This document shows, one piece after another, positions 1-9,251 of a stretch of 64,000 bases of DNA (positions are counted from its first letter, which is position 1; each line of letters begins with the position of its first letter). The DNA is from Chloroflexota bacterium. GTDB taxonomy: Bacteria > Chloroflexota > Anaerolineae > Anaerolineales > E44-bin32. The stretch lies in NCBI GenBank assembly GCA_022561215.1, contig JADFRQ010000003.1:1-64000 (forward strand), written 5' to 3'. The notes under the pieces are model-generated. The model ran no database searches. It saw nothing but the letters and a program-made list of their open reading frames with translations, and had not been told where the DNA came from. Position numbers and translations under genes: made by a program.

Positions 1-120
1 GTCATTTTTAGTTTCAGTGAAAACCGATGGGAACAGTTGCTTGAGTTTTTCTCTATTAGTTGCTGATATATCCAGCGATTTCAAATCAGCCTTTTCGGGC
101 ATCTCTTTATCTTTGCTCAT
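1..120 (-). CDS. DNA methyltransferase, N-terminal part (runs off left edge)
   Basis: An open frame starts with ATG at 120 and runs 40 codons to the window edge. A ribosome site (AGGAG) lies about ten bases upstream at 129-134. The visible N-terminus is hydrophilic and contains NREKLKQLFPSVFTETKND. This resembles the opening of type III or type II adenine-specific DNA methyltransferases (Mod), which commonly begin with an E/R-KLKELFPEVFTEGK-like stretch. That would make it the modification subunit of a restriction-modification system continuing to the left. Only the first 40 residues are visible and no catalytic motif (DPPY or FxGxG) is in view, so the family call rests on N-terminal resemblance alone. 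Confidence 0.5.
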   Translation of the reverse strand, partial: MSKDKEMPEKADLKSLDISATNREKLKQLFPSVFTETKND

Positions 121-136
121 ATATTAAAACTCCTAT

Positions 137-275
137 CTCTCATAAGCTCTCATAAATTCCCAGAAATTCAATAAGTAGTATTCTATTCAACAACAACAAG
201 TTATGGCAATGCAGCCCTATGAATTAGCCCTTATTTAGCCCAATTCTCTCATAAAATCTCTAATTTCTCTCATAA
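137..275. repeat. Four CTCTCATAA iterons upstream of the methyltransferase
   Basis: The 9-mer CTCTCATAA (TTATGAGAG on the other strand) occurs at 137-145, 147-155, 246-254 and 267-275. The first two starts are 10 bp apart and the last two 21 bp apart, so copies fall on the same DNA face. They sit in the AT-rich, otherwise empty stretch between the methyltransferase start and the lipoprotein gene. They could be binding sites for a controller protein. Nothing else is seen in 121-388. Confidence 0.5.
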
Positions 276-388
276 TTCTTAATCGGCTTTCACCCATTTA
301 GGAGAGCCAAAAGATCCCTCATTTTGGATCATATTTTTTCTCCTTGGCTTGCGTAACTTGCTGAACTTTCTGTGTGCGTGCGTGTTCC

Positions 389-1105
389 TCAATTGCCTGC
401 TCTCAACTCCAGTAGCTCAATTAAGGGGTCCAATAAGAAGGCGCCTGCCCGATTACCAAACCGATCTCCGCCGCCACGTTCAGCACGAAGAGTAGCGATG
501 GCCTCCGGGTCAAAATTCCCTCCGAAGCCACCACCCGGTCCACCCCCGCCAAAGGCGCCTCCCTGTCCACCCCCGCCAAAGGCGCCTCCCGGTCCACCCC
601 CGCCAAAGGCGTCTCCGGGACCTGCTCCGAATCCATCACCCCCAGCACCATTAGGAAAATCACCACCTCGACCGAATTGGGCTCCTCCCTCGGGAATAAT
701 CCCCAATTCCCGCGTTAATTCGAGAATATTTTCCTGGGATAAATCCATCTCCGTAATGGCCTGCAACTGATCAAGCGTCATCGAATCCTGAATTTGTCTT
801 AGGATGGCACCTAATTCTTCCGCCGCCACGTTATCACTCGTACTTAGACTGCGGAAAGCCTTCCAAAGGGGAACTAATTCCGATGCTTGATCTCTCGTCA
901 CCGCCAATTCTGTTTCTTCCAATCCAAATATCCCGATCATCAATTGAAAGTTATCAGGCAGCTCAAATTCCAATTCATCGTTTGTATTAGAGGATTCATT
1001 CGCCCCAGAATCTTGTCCTGCGATGCTCTGATCCTCGGTTTGGCTGCAACCAGCAAGCACAGCCACCAGGAGTAAAATTCCTATGACTAATCCTAGCTTC
1101 TTCAT
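389..1105 (-). CDS. Lipoprotein with Gly-rich nonapeptide repeats
   Basis: Putative secreted lipoprotein of 238 aa. I use ATG 1105 because AAGGAG lies eight bases upstream; a longer frame to 1147 has no ribosome site. The N-terminus is MKKLGLVIG followed by a hydrophobic stretch and a lipobox ending LAGC. The middle (ELVPLWKAFRSL, then LRQIQDSMTLDQLQAI) is helical. The C-terminal third is glycine-rich, with three near-perfect tandem 27-bp units coding GGGGPGGAF-like nonapeptides at about 536-612. It is the last gene of an ABC exporter operon (HlyD, ATPase, permease), so it probably works with that transporter at the cell surface. Chloroflexota genomes often carry such a protein beside MacB-like transporters, but its function is not known. 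The complete frame suggests a functional gene. Confidence 0.75.
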   Translation of the reverse strand: MKKLGLVIGILLLVAVLAGCSQTEDQSIAGQDSGANESSNTNDELEFELPDNFQLMIGIFGLEETELAVTRDQASELVPLWKAFRSLSTSDNVAAEELGAILRQIQDSMTLDQLQAITEMDLSQENILELTRELGIIPEGGAQFGRGGDFPNGAGGDGFGAGPGDAFGGGGPGGAFGGGGQGGAFGGGGPGGGFGGNFDPEAIATLRAERGGGDRFGNRAGAFLLDPLIELLELRAGN

Positions 1106-1219
1106 CTTTATTCTCCTTAGGTTAACAATCCTTGCCACACCATACAAGCATGACTACCTTCATAAATGTTCTTTCATAACCTTTGTCTCGTCGCCTGCAT
1201 TCGTCTGCCAACCACTTCC

Positions 1220-2461
1220 TCATTCATATCGCAGCGCTTCAATGGGATCCAGTTGAGACGCTTTATTGGCGGGATAAAATCCGAAAAAAACACCGACGAT
1301 AACCGCCGAGGCGAAGGCTAGCAGTATCGAAGTGGGAACAATGACAGTGCGCATCCCGCCAATCTCGCCAAACAACCATGAACCTCCCGCGCCCGCGATG
1401 ACCCCTATCACGCCACCGGCGAGACTAAGCAGCAGCGCTTCAGTCAGGAATTGCCAGCGAATGTCCGCCGGTGTGGCGCCGACGGATTGACGAACACCAA
1501 TTTCGCGCGTCCGCTCCGTGACGCTCACCAGCATGATGTTCATAATCCCAATCCCCCCCACAATCAACGAAACGCCGGCCACCCAGGCCAGCAAACTGCG
1601 GAATGCCGCCGTGGTCGCCTCCTGAGTCGCAATAATGGCTTGTTGGGTGGTCAGATTGAAGTCAGCTTCTTCGAGTGACACGTCATGCCGTTTCGCCAGC
1701 AGAAGTTCAATTTGAAGGATTGTGTCGTTGATCCTATCCAACTCTTCAATTTCAACATAAATCACTCGAACTCGATCCCCTCGAAACCGGGCAAATTGGG
1801 AGGGTGTGAACTTCTGGAATACCACAGTGATCGGTGTGTATAGGCGTGAATCGAAATCCACGTCCCCAACCAAACCTTTTTCTTGGAGAACGCCGATGAC
1901 AACCAGTTTGGTCGTGTCCACGGTCACTGTCTGGCCGATGGAGTTACTTTCGCCAAATAATTCTGCAGCCAAGCTTGAACCTAAAACTGCTACTTTTTGT
2001 TTGCGATCAATTTCGATTTGGTTGAAGTAACGCCCCTGATCGATTTCCATATCGCGAACCGAAGGGAAATCGGAAGTGGTGCCTAGGATAGAGACGCCGC
2101 TCAAGGTAATATTTTCGAATTTAACATTCTCCGAGGATGGCTGTTCCACGACGACAGCCTTAACACCGCTGATCTCCTCTGCGATGGCAAAAGCATCATC
2201 AAAAACCAACCCCGAGCTACGACCACCTTGCGGGCCACCAAATCCGAATCCTGCTCTCGTGAAATTCGCGGTTACAAATACAAGATTTGAACCTAGTCCG
2301 GTGATCTGCTCTTCAATGGTGGCCTCGGTGCCGGATGAGATGGCAATCATAATTATCACCGAGGCAACACCAATAATGATTCCAAGCATGGTTAAAAGGG
2401 AACGCAATTTATTTCTGCTTATGCTCTCCCACGCAACTCGAAGGAATTCAAGCGGCTTCAT
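1220..2461 (-). CDS. MacB-like ABC transporter permease (FtsX family)
   Basis: Membrane component of a MacB/LolCE-type ABC transporter, 413 aa. ATG 2461 follows a strong site, GGAGGTGATC; a GTG 12 bases further upstream is less likely. The N-terminal helix contains [19 protein letters not shown], typical of the family. A large extracytoplasmic MacB_PCD domain follows (about residues 50-260). Three C-terminal helices form the FtsX domain, with [17 protein letters not shown]-type coupling sequence and a final DPIEALRYE motif that is diagnostic of MacB/YknZ permeases. The gene overlaps the end of the ATPase gene by 14 bases, indicating translational coupling. The likely role is mechanotransmission or export of a lipophilic compound or peptide, energised by the adjacent ATPase with the HlyD protein as periplasm-side adaptor. 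Substrate unknown. Confidence 0.93.
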   Translation of the reverse strand: MKPLEFLRVAWESISRNKLRSLLTMLGIIIGVASVIIMIAISSGTEATIEEQITGLGSNLVFVTANFTRAGFGFGGPQGGRSSGLVFDDAFAIAEEISGVKAVVVEQPSSENVKFENITLSGVSILGTTSDFPSVRDMEIDQGRYFNQIEIDRKQKVAVLGSSLAAELFGESNSIGQTVTVDTTKLVVIGVLQEKGLVGDVDFDSRLYTPITVVFQKFTPSQFARFRGDRVRVIYVEIEELDRINDTILQIELLLAKRHDVSLEEADFNLTTQQAIIATQEATTAAFRSLLAWVAGVSLIVGGIGIMNIMLVSVTERTREIGVRQSVGATPADIRWQFLTEALLLSLAGGVIGVIAGAGGSWLFGEIGGMRTVIVPTSILLAFASAVIVGVFFGFYPANKASQLDPIEALRYE

Positions 2462-3200
2462 GATCACCTCCACCTGTTCTGATTATGCGCCCTGTTCTGC
2501 CGTTCTCAATGACGGTCTCTACGCGCCCATCCTGAAGATGAATGGCTCTCTCGGTATGCCGGGCGATTTCAGGGTCGTGCGTCACCATGACAATCGTGCG
2601 CCCTTGATCGTGGAGCACATGCAGTAGATCCATGATTTCCTCGCCTGATTTTGAATCTAGATTCCCGGTTGGTTCGTCGGCGAGGATCAGCACGGGATCA
2701 TTGACCAAGGCGCGCGCAATAGCCACTCGCTGTTGCTGCCCACCGGATAATTCGTGAGGTTGGTGAAGCATTCGATCTTCCAGTCCGACGGCCTCCAATA
2801 CCGCCTTGGCCTGAATTTCGCGTGTTTCCCGATCAGGTTGTTTTTGGCGATCATATAGCAGGGGAAGCATCACATTACTTAATGCCGACGTGCGCGCCAA
2901 AAGATTGTAGGATTGGAAAACATAGCCCAGCTTTTGGTTGCGAATCGCTGCCAGTTCGACTTTGCTGAGTTCGCTGACATCCTCGCCATCCAGAATGTAA
3001 CTTCCCGATGTTGGCTTCGACAGACAGCCGAGAATGTTCATCAGTGTGCTCTTCCCCGAGCCCGATGGCCCCATGATTGCCACAAACTCCCCTGTCTGAA
3101 TTTGAATGCTCACGCCGTCCAGCGCAGCCACACTGATCTCCCCCATGCCGTAGACCATGGTTAACTGAGTCGTTTGAATGATCGTTTTCTGATCCATCAT
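2448..3200 (-). CDS. MacB/LolD-type ABC transporter ATP-binding protein
   Basis: Cytoplasmic ATPase of 250 aa that powers the adjacent permease. Visible motifs are Walker [10 protein letters not shown] near residue 44, Q-loop FQSYNLL, signature [15 protein letters not shown], Walker [13 protein letters not shown] and the H-loop (VTHD). The DEPTGNLD sequence is characteristic of the LolD/MacB/FtsE class. Its ATG at 3198-3200 overlaps the TGA of the HlyD gene as ATGA, and its 3-prime end overlaps the permease start, so the three genes form a coupled operon. The C-terminus has a short extension after the D-loop region. Family assignment is secure; the transported substrate is not inferable. Confidence 0.95.
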   Translation of the reverse strand: MMDQKTIIQTTQLTMVYGMGEISVAALDGVSIQIQTGEFVAIMGPSGSGKSTLMNILGCLSKPTSGSYILDGEDVSELSKVELAAIRNQKLGYVFQSYNLLARTSALSNVMLPLLYDRQKQPDRETREIQAKAVLEAVGLEDRMLHQPHELSGGQQQRVAIARALVNDPVLILADEPTGNLDSKSGEEIMDLLHVLHDQGRTIVMVTHDPEIARHTERAIHLQDGRVETVIENGRTGRIIRTGGGDHEAA

Positions 3201-4624
3201 TGCGTTTCCACGATCCCGGTTGTCACCAATTCTCCGACTTGCAACCCGGACAGAATTTCAGCAAAAGAGAAGTCCCTGAGGCCAACCTCCACTATGCGGA
3301 GCTTAAGCTCACCATCCTGCATAACAAAGACTGCAAACTCACCAGGTTCGAGTTCCCGCAGCGCTTCAAAGGGAATTATGGGAACACCTTCGGCTCTTCC
3401 GCCAACTACATCGACTGCCGCGTTGAGGCCAATTGGTAAACGCTCGAGGTCAGCGGAAGAAGATTCATCCAATTTGACCAATCCACGGATTGTTGAAACA
3501 CCTTGAATCGTAACAAGGCTGGGATCCACCTGAACCACTTGTCCCAGAAACGTGCGATCTGGCAAAGCATCGAACACCACCTCTGCCTCAAAACCGACGG
3601 CGATTTTATCGAGGTCTGTTTCATCGAGAAATATCTCGACATAGGGCTGGGTCAGATCAGCGAGTGCGATCAAGGTGCCGGCTACTGTTTCACCTACCGA
3701 AGCTGAAACGTTCATTACTGTGGCGTCCAGCGGTGCGGTGATAACGGATTGCTCGAGGTTTCGAATGGAGATGGACCGCTTAGCCTCTGCATTCTGTAGC
3801 TGCAGCTCGGCTTTGGATACCTCCTCCGGATCCGGCCCATCACGAAGCCGCTCGTAATTGCGCTCGGCTTCTGCGAGCCTGGCTTCGGCAATCGCCACAT
3901 CGGCATCGAGCACCATTTGCTGTATATCAGTCGGTTGTCCGAGGTACCAATTTAATGCCCGCAACGCCGAATCAACTTTGCCCTGTGCAGAGGATAATTT
4001 TGTCAGTGCCAAAGCCCTGCCGGGATCATCGGCGGGCCTGCCATAGAATTTGTTAAATTCACTCTGCGCTTTCTCGAGTTCGTTTTCTGCGAGGACCAAA
4101 CTTGCCTTTGCCGCATTGATCGTACTTTTGCTCGCGCGATTGCCTTCCTGCTGTACAAACTGCGTGTAATTGGCATCCTTCAATGCATCCTGTGCATTGG
4201 CCAGTTCGAGCAGCGCTAGGGCAGTCATCAGATCGGCTTGATCCGCAAGCTCATCCAAGACCTGCTGCGCATTCATCACCGCTAACTGATCGGAGGCTAC
4301 GCTGGATTCCAATTGCTCGCGTTCCCCTTGGATCGCCAATAGATCGCCTTCCTTTACGAGATCTCCAACTTGCACATAGAGCTCTTCAACGGGTCCTATC
4401 GTCCCGAAAGCCAAGAGAATCTCATCGGCAATAATCAGGGTCCCGGTGCCGCTTGCACGGATGATTATGTCTCCTTGCCGAACCAGCGCGGTTTGTACCG
4501 CAGGCGTATCCTCTGTTTCCTCTCGCTCACTGAAAAATTGGTAGGTTGCAAAACTGCCTCCCGCGATAACCAGCAATAAAATCGCAAACACCCAGCGGTT
4601 CTTTTTCGATAATAGCGACCGCAT
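3197..4624 (-). CDS. HlyD/MacA-family periplasmic adaptor (membrane fusion protein)
   Basis: Efflux adaptor of 475 aa, first gene of the operon. I choose ATG 4624 because GGAGGGAG lies about eight bases upstream; the open frame extends to 4666 without a site. An N-terminal membrane anchor ([13 protein letters not shown]) is followed by a lipoyl/barrel-sandwich half with [21 protein letters not shown] long alpha-helical hairpin follows (about residues 130-270, rich in A, E, L and Q). The second lipoyl half contains [20 protein letters not shown], and a beta-barrel domain includes [13 protein letters not shown]. Known MacA/YknX proteins stimulate the ATPase and link it to outer layers. Stop and next start overlap as ATGA, so translation is coupled to the ATPase. 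Confidence 0.92.
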   Translation of the reverse strand: MRSLLSKKNRWVFAILLLVIAGGSFATYQFFSEREETEDTPAVQTALVRQGDIIIRASGTGTLIIADEILLAFGTIGPVEELYVQVGDLVKEGDLLAIQGEREQLESSVASDQLAVMNAQQVLDELADQADLMTALALLELANAQDALKDANYTQFVQQEGNRASKSTINAAKASLVLAENELEKAQSEFNKFYGRPADDPGRALALTKLSSAQGKVDSALRALNWYLGQPTDIQQMVLDADVAIAEARLAEAERNYERLRDGPDPEEVSKAELQLQNAEAKRSISIRNLEQSVITAPLDATVMNVSASVGETVAGTLIALADLTQPYVEIFLDETDLDKIAVGFEAEVVFDALPDRTFLGQVVQVDPSLVTIQGVSTIRGLVKLDESSSADLERLPIGLNAAVDVVGGRAEGVPIIPFEALRELEPGEFAVFVMQDGELKLRIVEVGLRDFSFAEILSGLQVGELVTTGIVETQ

Positions 4625-4666
4625 AGCATACTCCCTCCACAGATAGATCTCACTTGATCTTGCCAA

Positions 4667-5014
4667 TCTTAGGAAAATTTCATGAACATCGTGTGAGCAA
4701 CTTATGTGGAAATTGTGAAGATCAGGTTTTCATGCGCGTATACATTAGGCTTTCACCGCAGTATGAGATTAAGCAATCGTAAGCCACAACCGCCCCCCAT
4801 TGTCCCTATTACAAAATGCTGATCAACGGAAAATGAGATTCTTCGCGCATTTGGTCTTCAGAATGACATTCAACGCGAAGTGATTGCTTTCAAACCGGAC
4901 GATCATTTGGTCCGCTTGCATGCGAGCTGACGGTTTTCGTATTCTGCGTAAGGCCCGTATGCGCGACTCGCCTACACAGCAAGGCAAAAGCATCTGCTGA
5001 ACGGACCAGGGACG
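4667..5014. other. Intergenic stretch with a half-copy of a dispersed repeat
   Basis: No gene is supported between the HlyD operon start and the decayed deacetylase. The segment 4835-4868 (GAGATTCTTCGC ... CAGAATGACA) resembles one arm of the palindromic repeat at 32916-33018. The first tens of bases are AT-rich and presumably carry the promoter of the HlyD operon, but I see no convincing -35/-10 pair. Confidence 0.4.
4835..4868. repeat. Partial copy of TGTCATTCTGAG-type dispersed repeat
   Basis: Reads GAGATTCTTCGC, a short spacer, then TTCAGAATGACA. This is the same order and spacing as the right arm of the element at 32916-33018 (GAGATTCTTCGC ... CTCAGAATGACA). Related palindromes are dispersed in many bacterial genomes. 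Only one arm is present here. Confidence 0.5.
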
Positions 5015-5602
5015 TTATTCCTCGAGTTCGATGAGCTCCGATAGCGTTGCAAAGCCAAAGCCGCGGCGCTTCAGTTCTGGGAGCACGAGCGTCAAGGTCT
5101 CGGCGGATCTCTCACCGCGCGTTCCAACATCGTGGAGCAAGACAATGGAGCCAGGTCGGATTCTCCAGAGGATGTAGCGTGAGGCAAAAAACGACGAGGG
5201 GATAATCACATCAAAGGGGTAGACGGAGGCCAGCGCGACACGGTATTTGTTTGCATCCAGAGTGGAGAGCATCGCGGCGTTGTACCATCCTGATCCAGGG
5301 CGAAACCACCGAATCGTCCCAAATTTGGAGAGTTATGTATGGGCCTTGAGCATTTATCTTCGAACTTGGTGGGCGAATAGGAAATCCTCGGCCTGTCAAT
5401 GGTAAAGTGGTCCCCGAGTTCATGCTCTTCTTCGACAATCCTGCTCACGATGGAATCATTGCCCGGGATATTGCTGGAAATTAGGAAAACGTCGCCCGCA
5501 CACCGTGCTGTTTAAGGACATCGAGGACGAGGGAAGTTGTGAGAGGATCAGGCCTATCATCAACACTGATCGCTACAAAGGGATTCTGCACTTTTACGGA
5601 AT
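5015..5602 (-). pseudogene. Polysaccharide deacetylase (NodB domain), frameshifted remnant
   Basis: Pieces of a NodB-type polysaccharide deacetylase are spread over different frames. The N-terminal piece reads NPFVAISVDDRPDP followed by VLDVLKQHGVRATF (about 5500-5600), the family metal-binding motif, with TFDDGPDP altered to SVDDRPDP. After ATF the frame shifts to LISSNIPGNDSIVSRIVEEE (about 5440-5490). The next piece, RWFRPGSGWYN and MLSTLDANKYR, lies in the frame ending at 5015. The C-terminus, GSIVLLHDVGTRGERSAETL then LKRRGFGFATLSELIELEE, is intact and carries the LLHD motif. At least two frame changes make a functional product unlikely. The upstream limit is unclear. The intact family deacetylates cell-wall or exopolysaccharide amino sugars. 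Confidence 0.75.
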
Positions 5603-5780
5603 AGACAACTCACGGCGATCGTTTTTCCAGCACTTTATAAATCCATTCAGGTTAGTGATATGTGAGGCTCAATAGAATAAGGATAACAAGAGCAACAAAA
5701 GACAGCGCATGTATCTTTGTCATTCATTATTCTCGAAGGCTTTCACGAGTGCGAAGGTTCGGTTGCGTGATGCGGGATTT

Positions 5781-7530
5781 TCAGTTCTTGGGTTGTTCGA
5801 CGAGCATTCTGCGCAACACTTTACCAATGAATGTGTTCGGAAGCTCTCCACGAAACTCAATATCTCAGGGCATGGCATATACTTCCAGACGCTTACGGCA
5901 GAGCTCGAGCGGCTCATCTTTCGAAAGTGAGGTTCCCGGCCTGAGAACGATGAATGCTTTGACCCTTTGTCCTGCGCCACCGGCCGAAATTCCCACAACC
6001 ACAATCTCCAAAACCTTGCTGTTATCATAGAGTACTTCTTCTACATCCCGCGGGAAAACACTATTCTCGCCCGCCATAATCGTATCGCGTTTTCGGCTGA
6101 TGATGTGGAAAAAGCCATCGGTGTCTATCACGGCAGCATCTCTGGTGAACAACCAACCATCGCTTAGCGCAGATTCAGGTGACTCATCATTCTCCTGTCC
6201 CAATATCCCAGCATGACCTGCGGGCGCTTGATAACCAATTCGCCTATTTTTCCAGATGGCAAATCATCGCCCTTAATAAAATCGACAATCTTCGCGTCTG
6301 TATTCGGCAGGGGACTACCGATTGATCCTTGTTTTCCTTGCGCATCAGAGGGATTGAAATGCGTTACCGGCGAAGCTTCGGTCTATCCGTAACCCTCCAC
6401 CAAGCGGCCCTGGTAAGTTTTTCAAACTTCTCCTGAAATTCGATGGGCAGCGGCGCAGCACCACTTATACACAATTTAGTGGAGGAGAGACCATAAGAAC
6501 ACACCTTCGGCGCGCCATTAATTGCCGCGTAGATCGATGGCACTTCGGGGATGAAAAAGGGCTTGTGCTGCTTGATGAAATCAACAGCTGCTGCAACTCA
6601 AATACTGGCAAGAGCACTATGGTCGCATCGATTGCAATCGGAATATTCATGATCGCCGTCATCCCATAGCTGTAGGTTAACGGCATAACACCCAAGAAAA
6701 CCTCTTCTCCGGCACGAATATCCGGGAACCAATGTCGAGTTTGCAGCGCGTTCGCTACCAAATTGGTGTGAGTGAGGCAAATGCTCTTCGGCTCATCCGT
6801 CGTACCGCTCGTAAATAGGGTGGCCGCCAAATCCTCGCTGCTCACCTCAACTTCGGGCACTTGACGAGCAGCGTAATGCATTAACGCCGCCATGGAAATA
6901 CGAATCGCCGGCGCATCACGATCATTGCCCTCATTGAGACCGGCTGCTTCCCCTTGTGAAAGAAGTTGGCGATAAACTTTCGAAGAAACAGCATTGCGAA
7001 TTTCGGCAAGAACGATCTTACTATTCGTTTGCGCTTGAACTGCACTCGCAAGGCTTGCAAACTCGATGAGCGTTAGAAAAACTTTCGCTCCGGTCTGCTT
7101 AATTTGCGCAAGGATTCACTCGCCATCTGCATCGGGATTGGGGAGCACAACGTCAGCACAAATTTTGAGGACAGCACAATAGGCGATAACCCATTTGGGG
7201 GACATTCGGCAGCACGATCATGACACGATCGCCCGGCTTTACGCCCATTCTGCGCAGCGCATGCGCAAATTGGTTGACCTTGCGATCAAGCTGTTTGTAG
7301 GTCAGAGACGATCCATAGAAAATGATTGCGTTGTGATTGGGGAACCAATCGGCCGAACCTTCCATAAACGCATCCGACTGCTGTCGCGGAATCGGGAATG
7401 TGCATGGGGTGTGCTTGCCGTAACTTCCTAACCAAGGTCGATCGGCTGTAATCTCGATCTGATCCCGCCATGAAGGACGTGCATGGGCGGAACCATCTCC
7501 AGCAAAGCGCTCAATTGCACGATTCACGGC
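5781..7530 (-). pseudogene. Acyl-CoA synthetase (AMP-binding) domain, decayed
   Basis: Remnant of a long-chain fatty-acid CoA ligase-type adenylating enzyme, broken by several lesions. In order: FYGSSLTYKQLDRKVNQFAH and KPGDRVMIVLPNVPQMG (about 7170-7330), a frame break near 7150, the ATP-binding loop TLFTSGTTDEPKSICLTHTN (about 6760-6830), PLTYSYGMTAIMNIPIAI, another break, then SDGWLFTRDAAVIDTDGFF with SRKRDTIMAGENSVFPRDVE (5900-6150). The last part, DIEFRGELPNTFIGKVLRR, lies after an in-frame TGA and carries the C-terminal catalytic lysine region. The 5-prime end is joined in the same frame to the hydrolase remnant upstream through a TAG at 7531-7533, so both once formed one fused protein. 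Intact homologues activate fatty acids with ATP and CoA. Confidence 0.85.
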
Positions 7531-8275
7531 CTAATGGCGCTCCAATTGCACGTTGTGCTTCGAGCCGCCATTGTCGATAACTTCCGCTCTAGGAATCGCC
7601 TCGGAGACTTTCTCGAAGACCTTGCGCGGGAAATAGCGAGCCCTTTCGCCTGTGAGAACAAGGGAGGGCGTTTGTATCCTGCACATCATTTCCCAACCCT
7701 TCCATTGCATAAGGCCGTTAAGCGCCATGCACTTCATCAGATGAATTTTCGCAATCCAGCGTGATCGATAGTTCCATCTGGGCCTGAATGCAGCCGTTGG
7801 GACTCGCGCAAGCAGCTCGGGGGAGAAGATACTCACCCGCGGTTGCGATGGGGACCAACTTCTCCAGCTTCTCGGGAAATGCAGCAGCCTATTCGACGCA
7901 AATCGATCCATCAAAGGAATGGCCAACGAGGATGGATTTCTCAGGAAAATTAAGTGTGGTTGCGATGGTATCAAGATCTTCCACAAGCTCGCTCATACTG
8001 TATTACAAGAAAGCTGCCTCTGACCGGCCATGACCGCGCAGATCCGGCAGCACCACGCGATACTTATTTGCAAAGTAATTGGCCTGGTACTCCCATGTCT
8101 CGGCGACTCCGGCATAACCATGCACAAACATGATCGTTCGATCGACACCCTCGGGCCACAGGTCGATAACGTTCAGCGATGAATTAGAAATTTCCCGGCT
8201 TGGAACATTCACCCGGTAAAGATTGAAATCCAGCTGAATTTCCCTCCGCTTGAAGTCTCCAAATTTCCTCTTCAT
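7531..8275 (-). pseudogene. Alpha/beta hydrolase domain, decayed (N-terminal half of a fusion)
   Basis: Begins with ATG 8275 after GGAGG at a good distance: MKRKFGDFKRREIQL, then the oxyanion region TIMFVHGYAGVAETWEYQAN and LPDLRGHGRS. A stop follows, and the rest appears in other frames: SMSELVEDLDTIATTLNFPE, the nucleophile elbow altered to GHSFDGS, and TPSLVLTGERARYFPRKVFE. The last segment ends KHNVQLERH, then TAG where homologues have a codon for Glu, and continues in frame as AVNRAIERFAGDG into the acyl-CoA ligase. The family hydrolyses ester or related bonds with a Ser-His-Asp triad; the usual GxSxG here has become GHSFDG. At least two disruptions plus the stop make it a pseudogene. 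Confidence 0.82.
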
Positions 8276-8726
8276 AATATCCTCCAGAGATCCATTGCCA
8301 GCCTGCGATAGGATAATGCATCCAATCTTCGGCACTTTCCAACATAACCACTATGTGCAACAGCTTGAAGGCACGTTGCAGGTGCCTAAAAATGAGCGCG
8401 TACCGCTCTAGGTTCGTTTCAGCCTACGATGTGATTCAATTGCGAAACCCATTTTTAGCAGGTTGGCATCATCTTCCCCATGACGATCACAATAACCATA
8501 AATTGTTCATAAGTGCACCTCAGCACGAGGCGCACATTGGGAAGGCTTGGCAATTTTTTCGGTGGTCCAGATGGCAGCGGCAACAGCCGCAGCTTCAACA
8601 TCATTTTGCACCACCGCCTGGCATTTTACTGCCGGGGGCATTGGGAAACCATCGGGAATGAAAACGAGCGAATTGATCCGACCGGGAGCAACACTTCGCG
8701 GATGTTATTAATAATAGCATTCGACA
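8276..8726. other. Intergenic stretch, no supported gene
   Basis: Short frames exist on both strands but none has a ribosome site plus recognisable protein sequence. The stretch may contain worn coding sequence, but I cannot assign it. Confidence 0.3.
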
Positions 8727-8786
8727 GCAGCTCTCCGCACGCGATGATTGCAACTCACTTGCCAAACATCGCGTGCGGAAAGCTGC
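8727..8786. repeat. Large inverted repeat upstream of the ArsR-type promoter
   Basis: Arms GCAGCTCTCCGCACGCGATG (8727-8746) and CATCGCGTGCGGAAAGCTGC (8767-8786) pair over 20 bp with one mismatch around a 20-base loop. It ends six bases before the -35 box at 8793. No T-run follows, so it is not an ordinary intrinsic terminator. It could be a cruciform or regulator site, or the worn end of a small mobile element. Confidence 0.7.
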
Positions 8787-8792
8787 GCCTCC

Positions 8793-8820
8793 TTGACAAG
8801 CGTTGGCTGCTCGGTACAAT
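8793..8820 (+). promoter_or_regulatory. Sigma-70 promoter of the ArsR-type gene
   Basis: A perfect -35 box TTGACA (8793-8798) is followed after 16 bp by TACAAT (8815-8820). The expected start of transcription is near 8827, only about ten bases before the ATG at 8838, so the mRNA is nearly leaderless. The operator palindrome covers this start point. Confidence 0.8.
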
Positions 8821-8823
8821 CAT

Positions 8824-8839
8824 ATAGATGGTCATCTAT
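8824..8839. promoter_or_regulatory. Operator palindrome overlapping the regulator start codon
   Basis: ATAGATGGTCATCTAT is a perfect 7-bp dyad with a 2-bp centre. It spans the predicted +1 and the first two bases of the start codon. ArsR/SmtB repressors bind imperfect AT-rich dyads at such positions, so autorepression is likely. A near-identical copy lies at 9227-9242. Confidence 0.7.
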
Positions 8840-9152
8840 GAATAGAAGCGAAAATACGCCTGATCCGATTGCATTCGTACGCGCGCTTGCCGACAATACA
8901 CGGCAAGAAATTATGGCGATGTGCTGCTGCGAATGGCGTTCCGTTGGCGAACTTGCAGATTCTTTGGATGTGACGCAACCTACGGTATCGCATCATTTGG
9001 CGTTTTTGCGCGAGGCGCGATTGGTCATCGCGCGCCCTGAAGGTCGGCATACGTTTTATACGCTTGACCAGGCTCAGGTGGCGAAGTGTTGCGGGGTCTT
9101 ACTGGTTAATTATGCACCGGATCTCGCACCCTCCGCGGAAAAGGCAACCTAA
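8838..9152 (+). CDS. ArsR-family transcriptional regulator
   Basis: Winged-helix regulator of 104 aa. ATG 8838 is chosen from the promoter geometry; the open frame extends upstream to 8748 but that would start before transcription. The core is PIAFVRALADNTRQEIMAMC, then SVGELADSLDVTQPTVSHHL (recognition helix) and a wing EARLVIARPEGRHTFYTL. A CCC cluster occurs in MCCCEW, where arsenic- or cadmium-sensing ArsR proteins carry their metal thiolates, and a CC pair occurs near the C-terminus (KCCG). This suggests a soft-metal or metalloid sensor that leaves DNA when metal binds. No intact resistance gene follows directly; a second operator downstream may mark the missing target. Confidence 0.9.
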   Translation: MNRSENTPDPIAFVRALADNTRQEIMAMCCCEWRSVGELADSLDVTQPTVSHHLAFLREARLVIARPEGRHTFYTLDQAQVAKCCGVLLVNYAPDLAPSAEKAT

Positions 9153-9172
9153 AGACCGCGAGCCCAAAATCT

Positions 9173-9213
9173 CCCGCTTGACCATAATTATGGCAACTTA
9201 GCGCGGGTTTTTT
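9173..9213 (+). terminator. Probable intrinsic terminator after the ArsR-type gene
   Basis: CCCGC (9173-9177) pairs with GCGGG (9203-9207), with an inner ATAATTAT self-complementary segment, followed by six T residues. The stem is short and the loop long, so strength is uncertain. Confidence 0.5.
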
Positions 9214-9226
9214 CTGGCTTTTTTCC

Positions 9227-9242
9227 ATAGATGGCCATCGAT
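9227..9242. promoter_or_regulatory. Second copy of the ArsR-type operator
   Basis: ATAGATGGCCATCGAT differs from the dyad at 8824-8839 at two positions and keeps ATAGATG and the CATC half. It stands ten bases before a short frame at 9252, suggesting that a second regulated transcript once started here. Confidence 0.55.
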
Positions 9243-9251
9243 GAGATCTCA

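Noticed and set aside
137-275. CTCTCATAA copies as a CRISPR array
   Set aside because: Units are only 9 bp with irregular spacing and no uniform spacers.
540-640. Plus-strand proline-rich ORF at 372-770
   Set aside because: It is the antisense of the glycine-rich lipoprotein repeat; no start signal.
8727-8786. Large hairpin as an intrinsic terminator
   Set aside because: No T-run follows and no gene ends just upstream.
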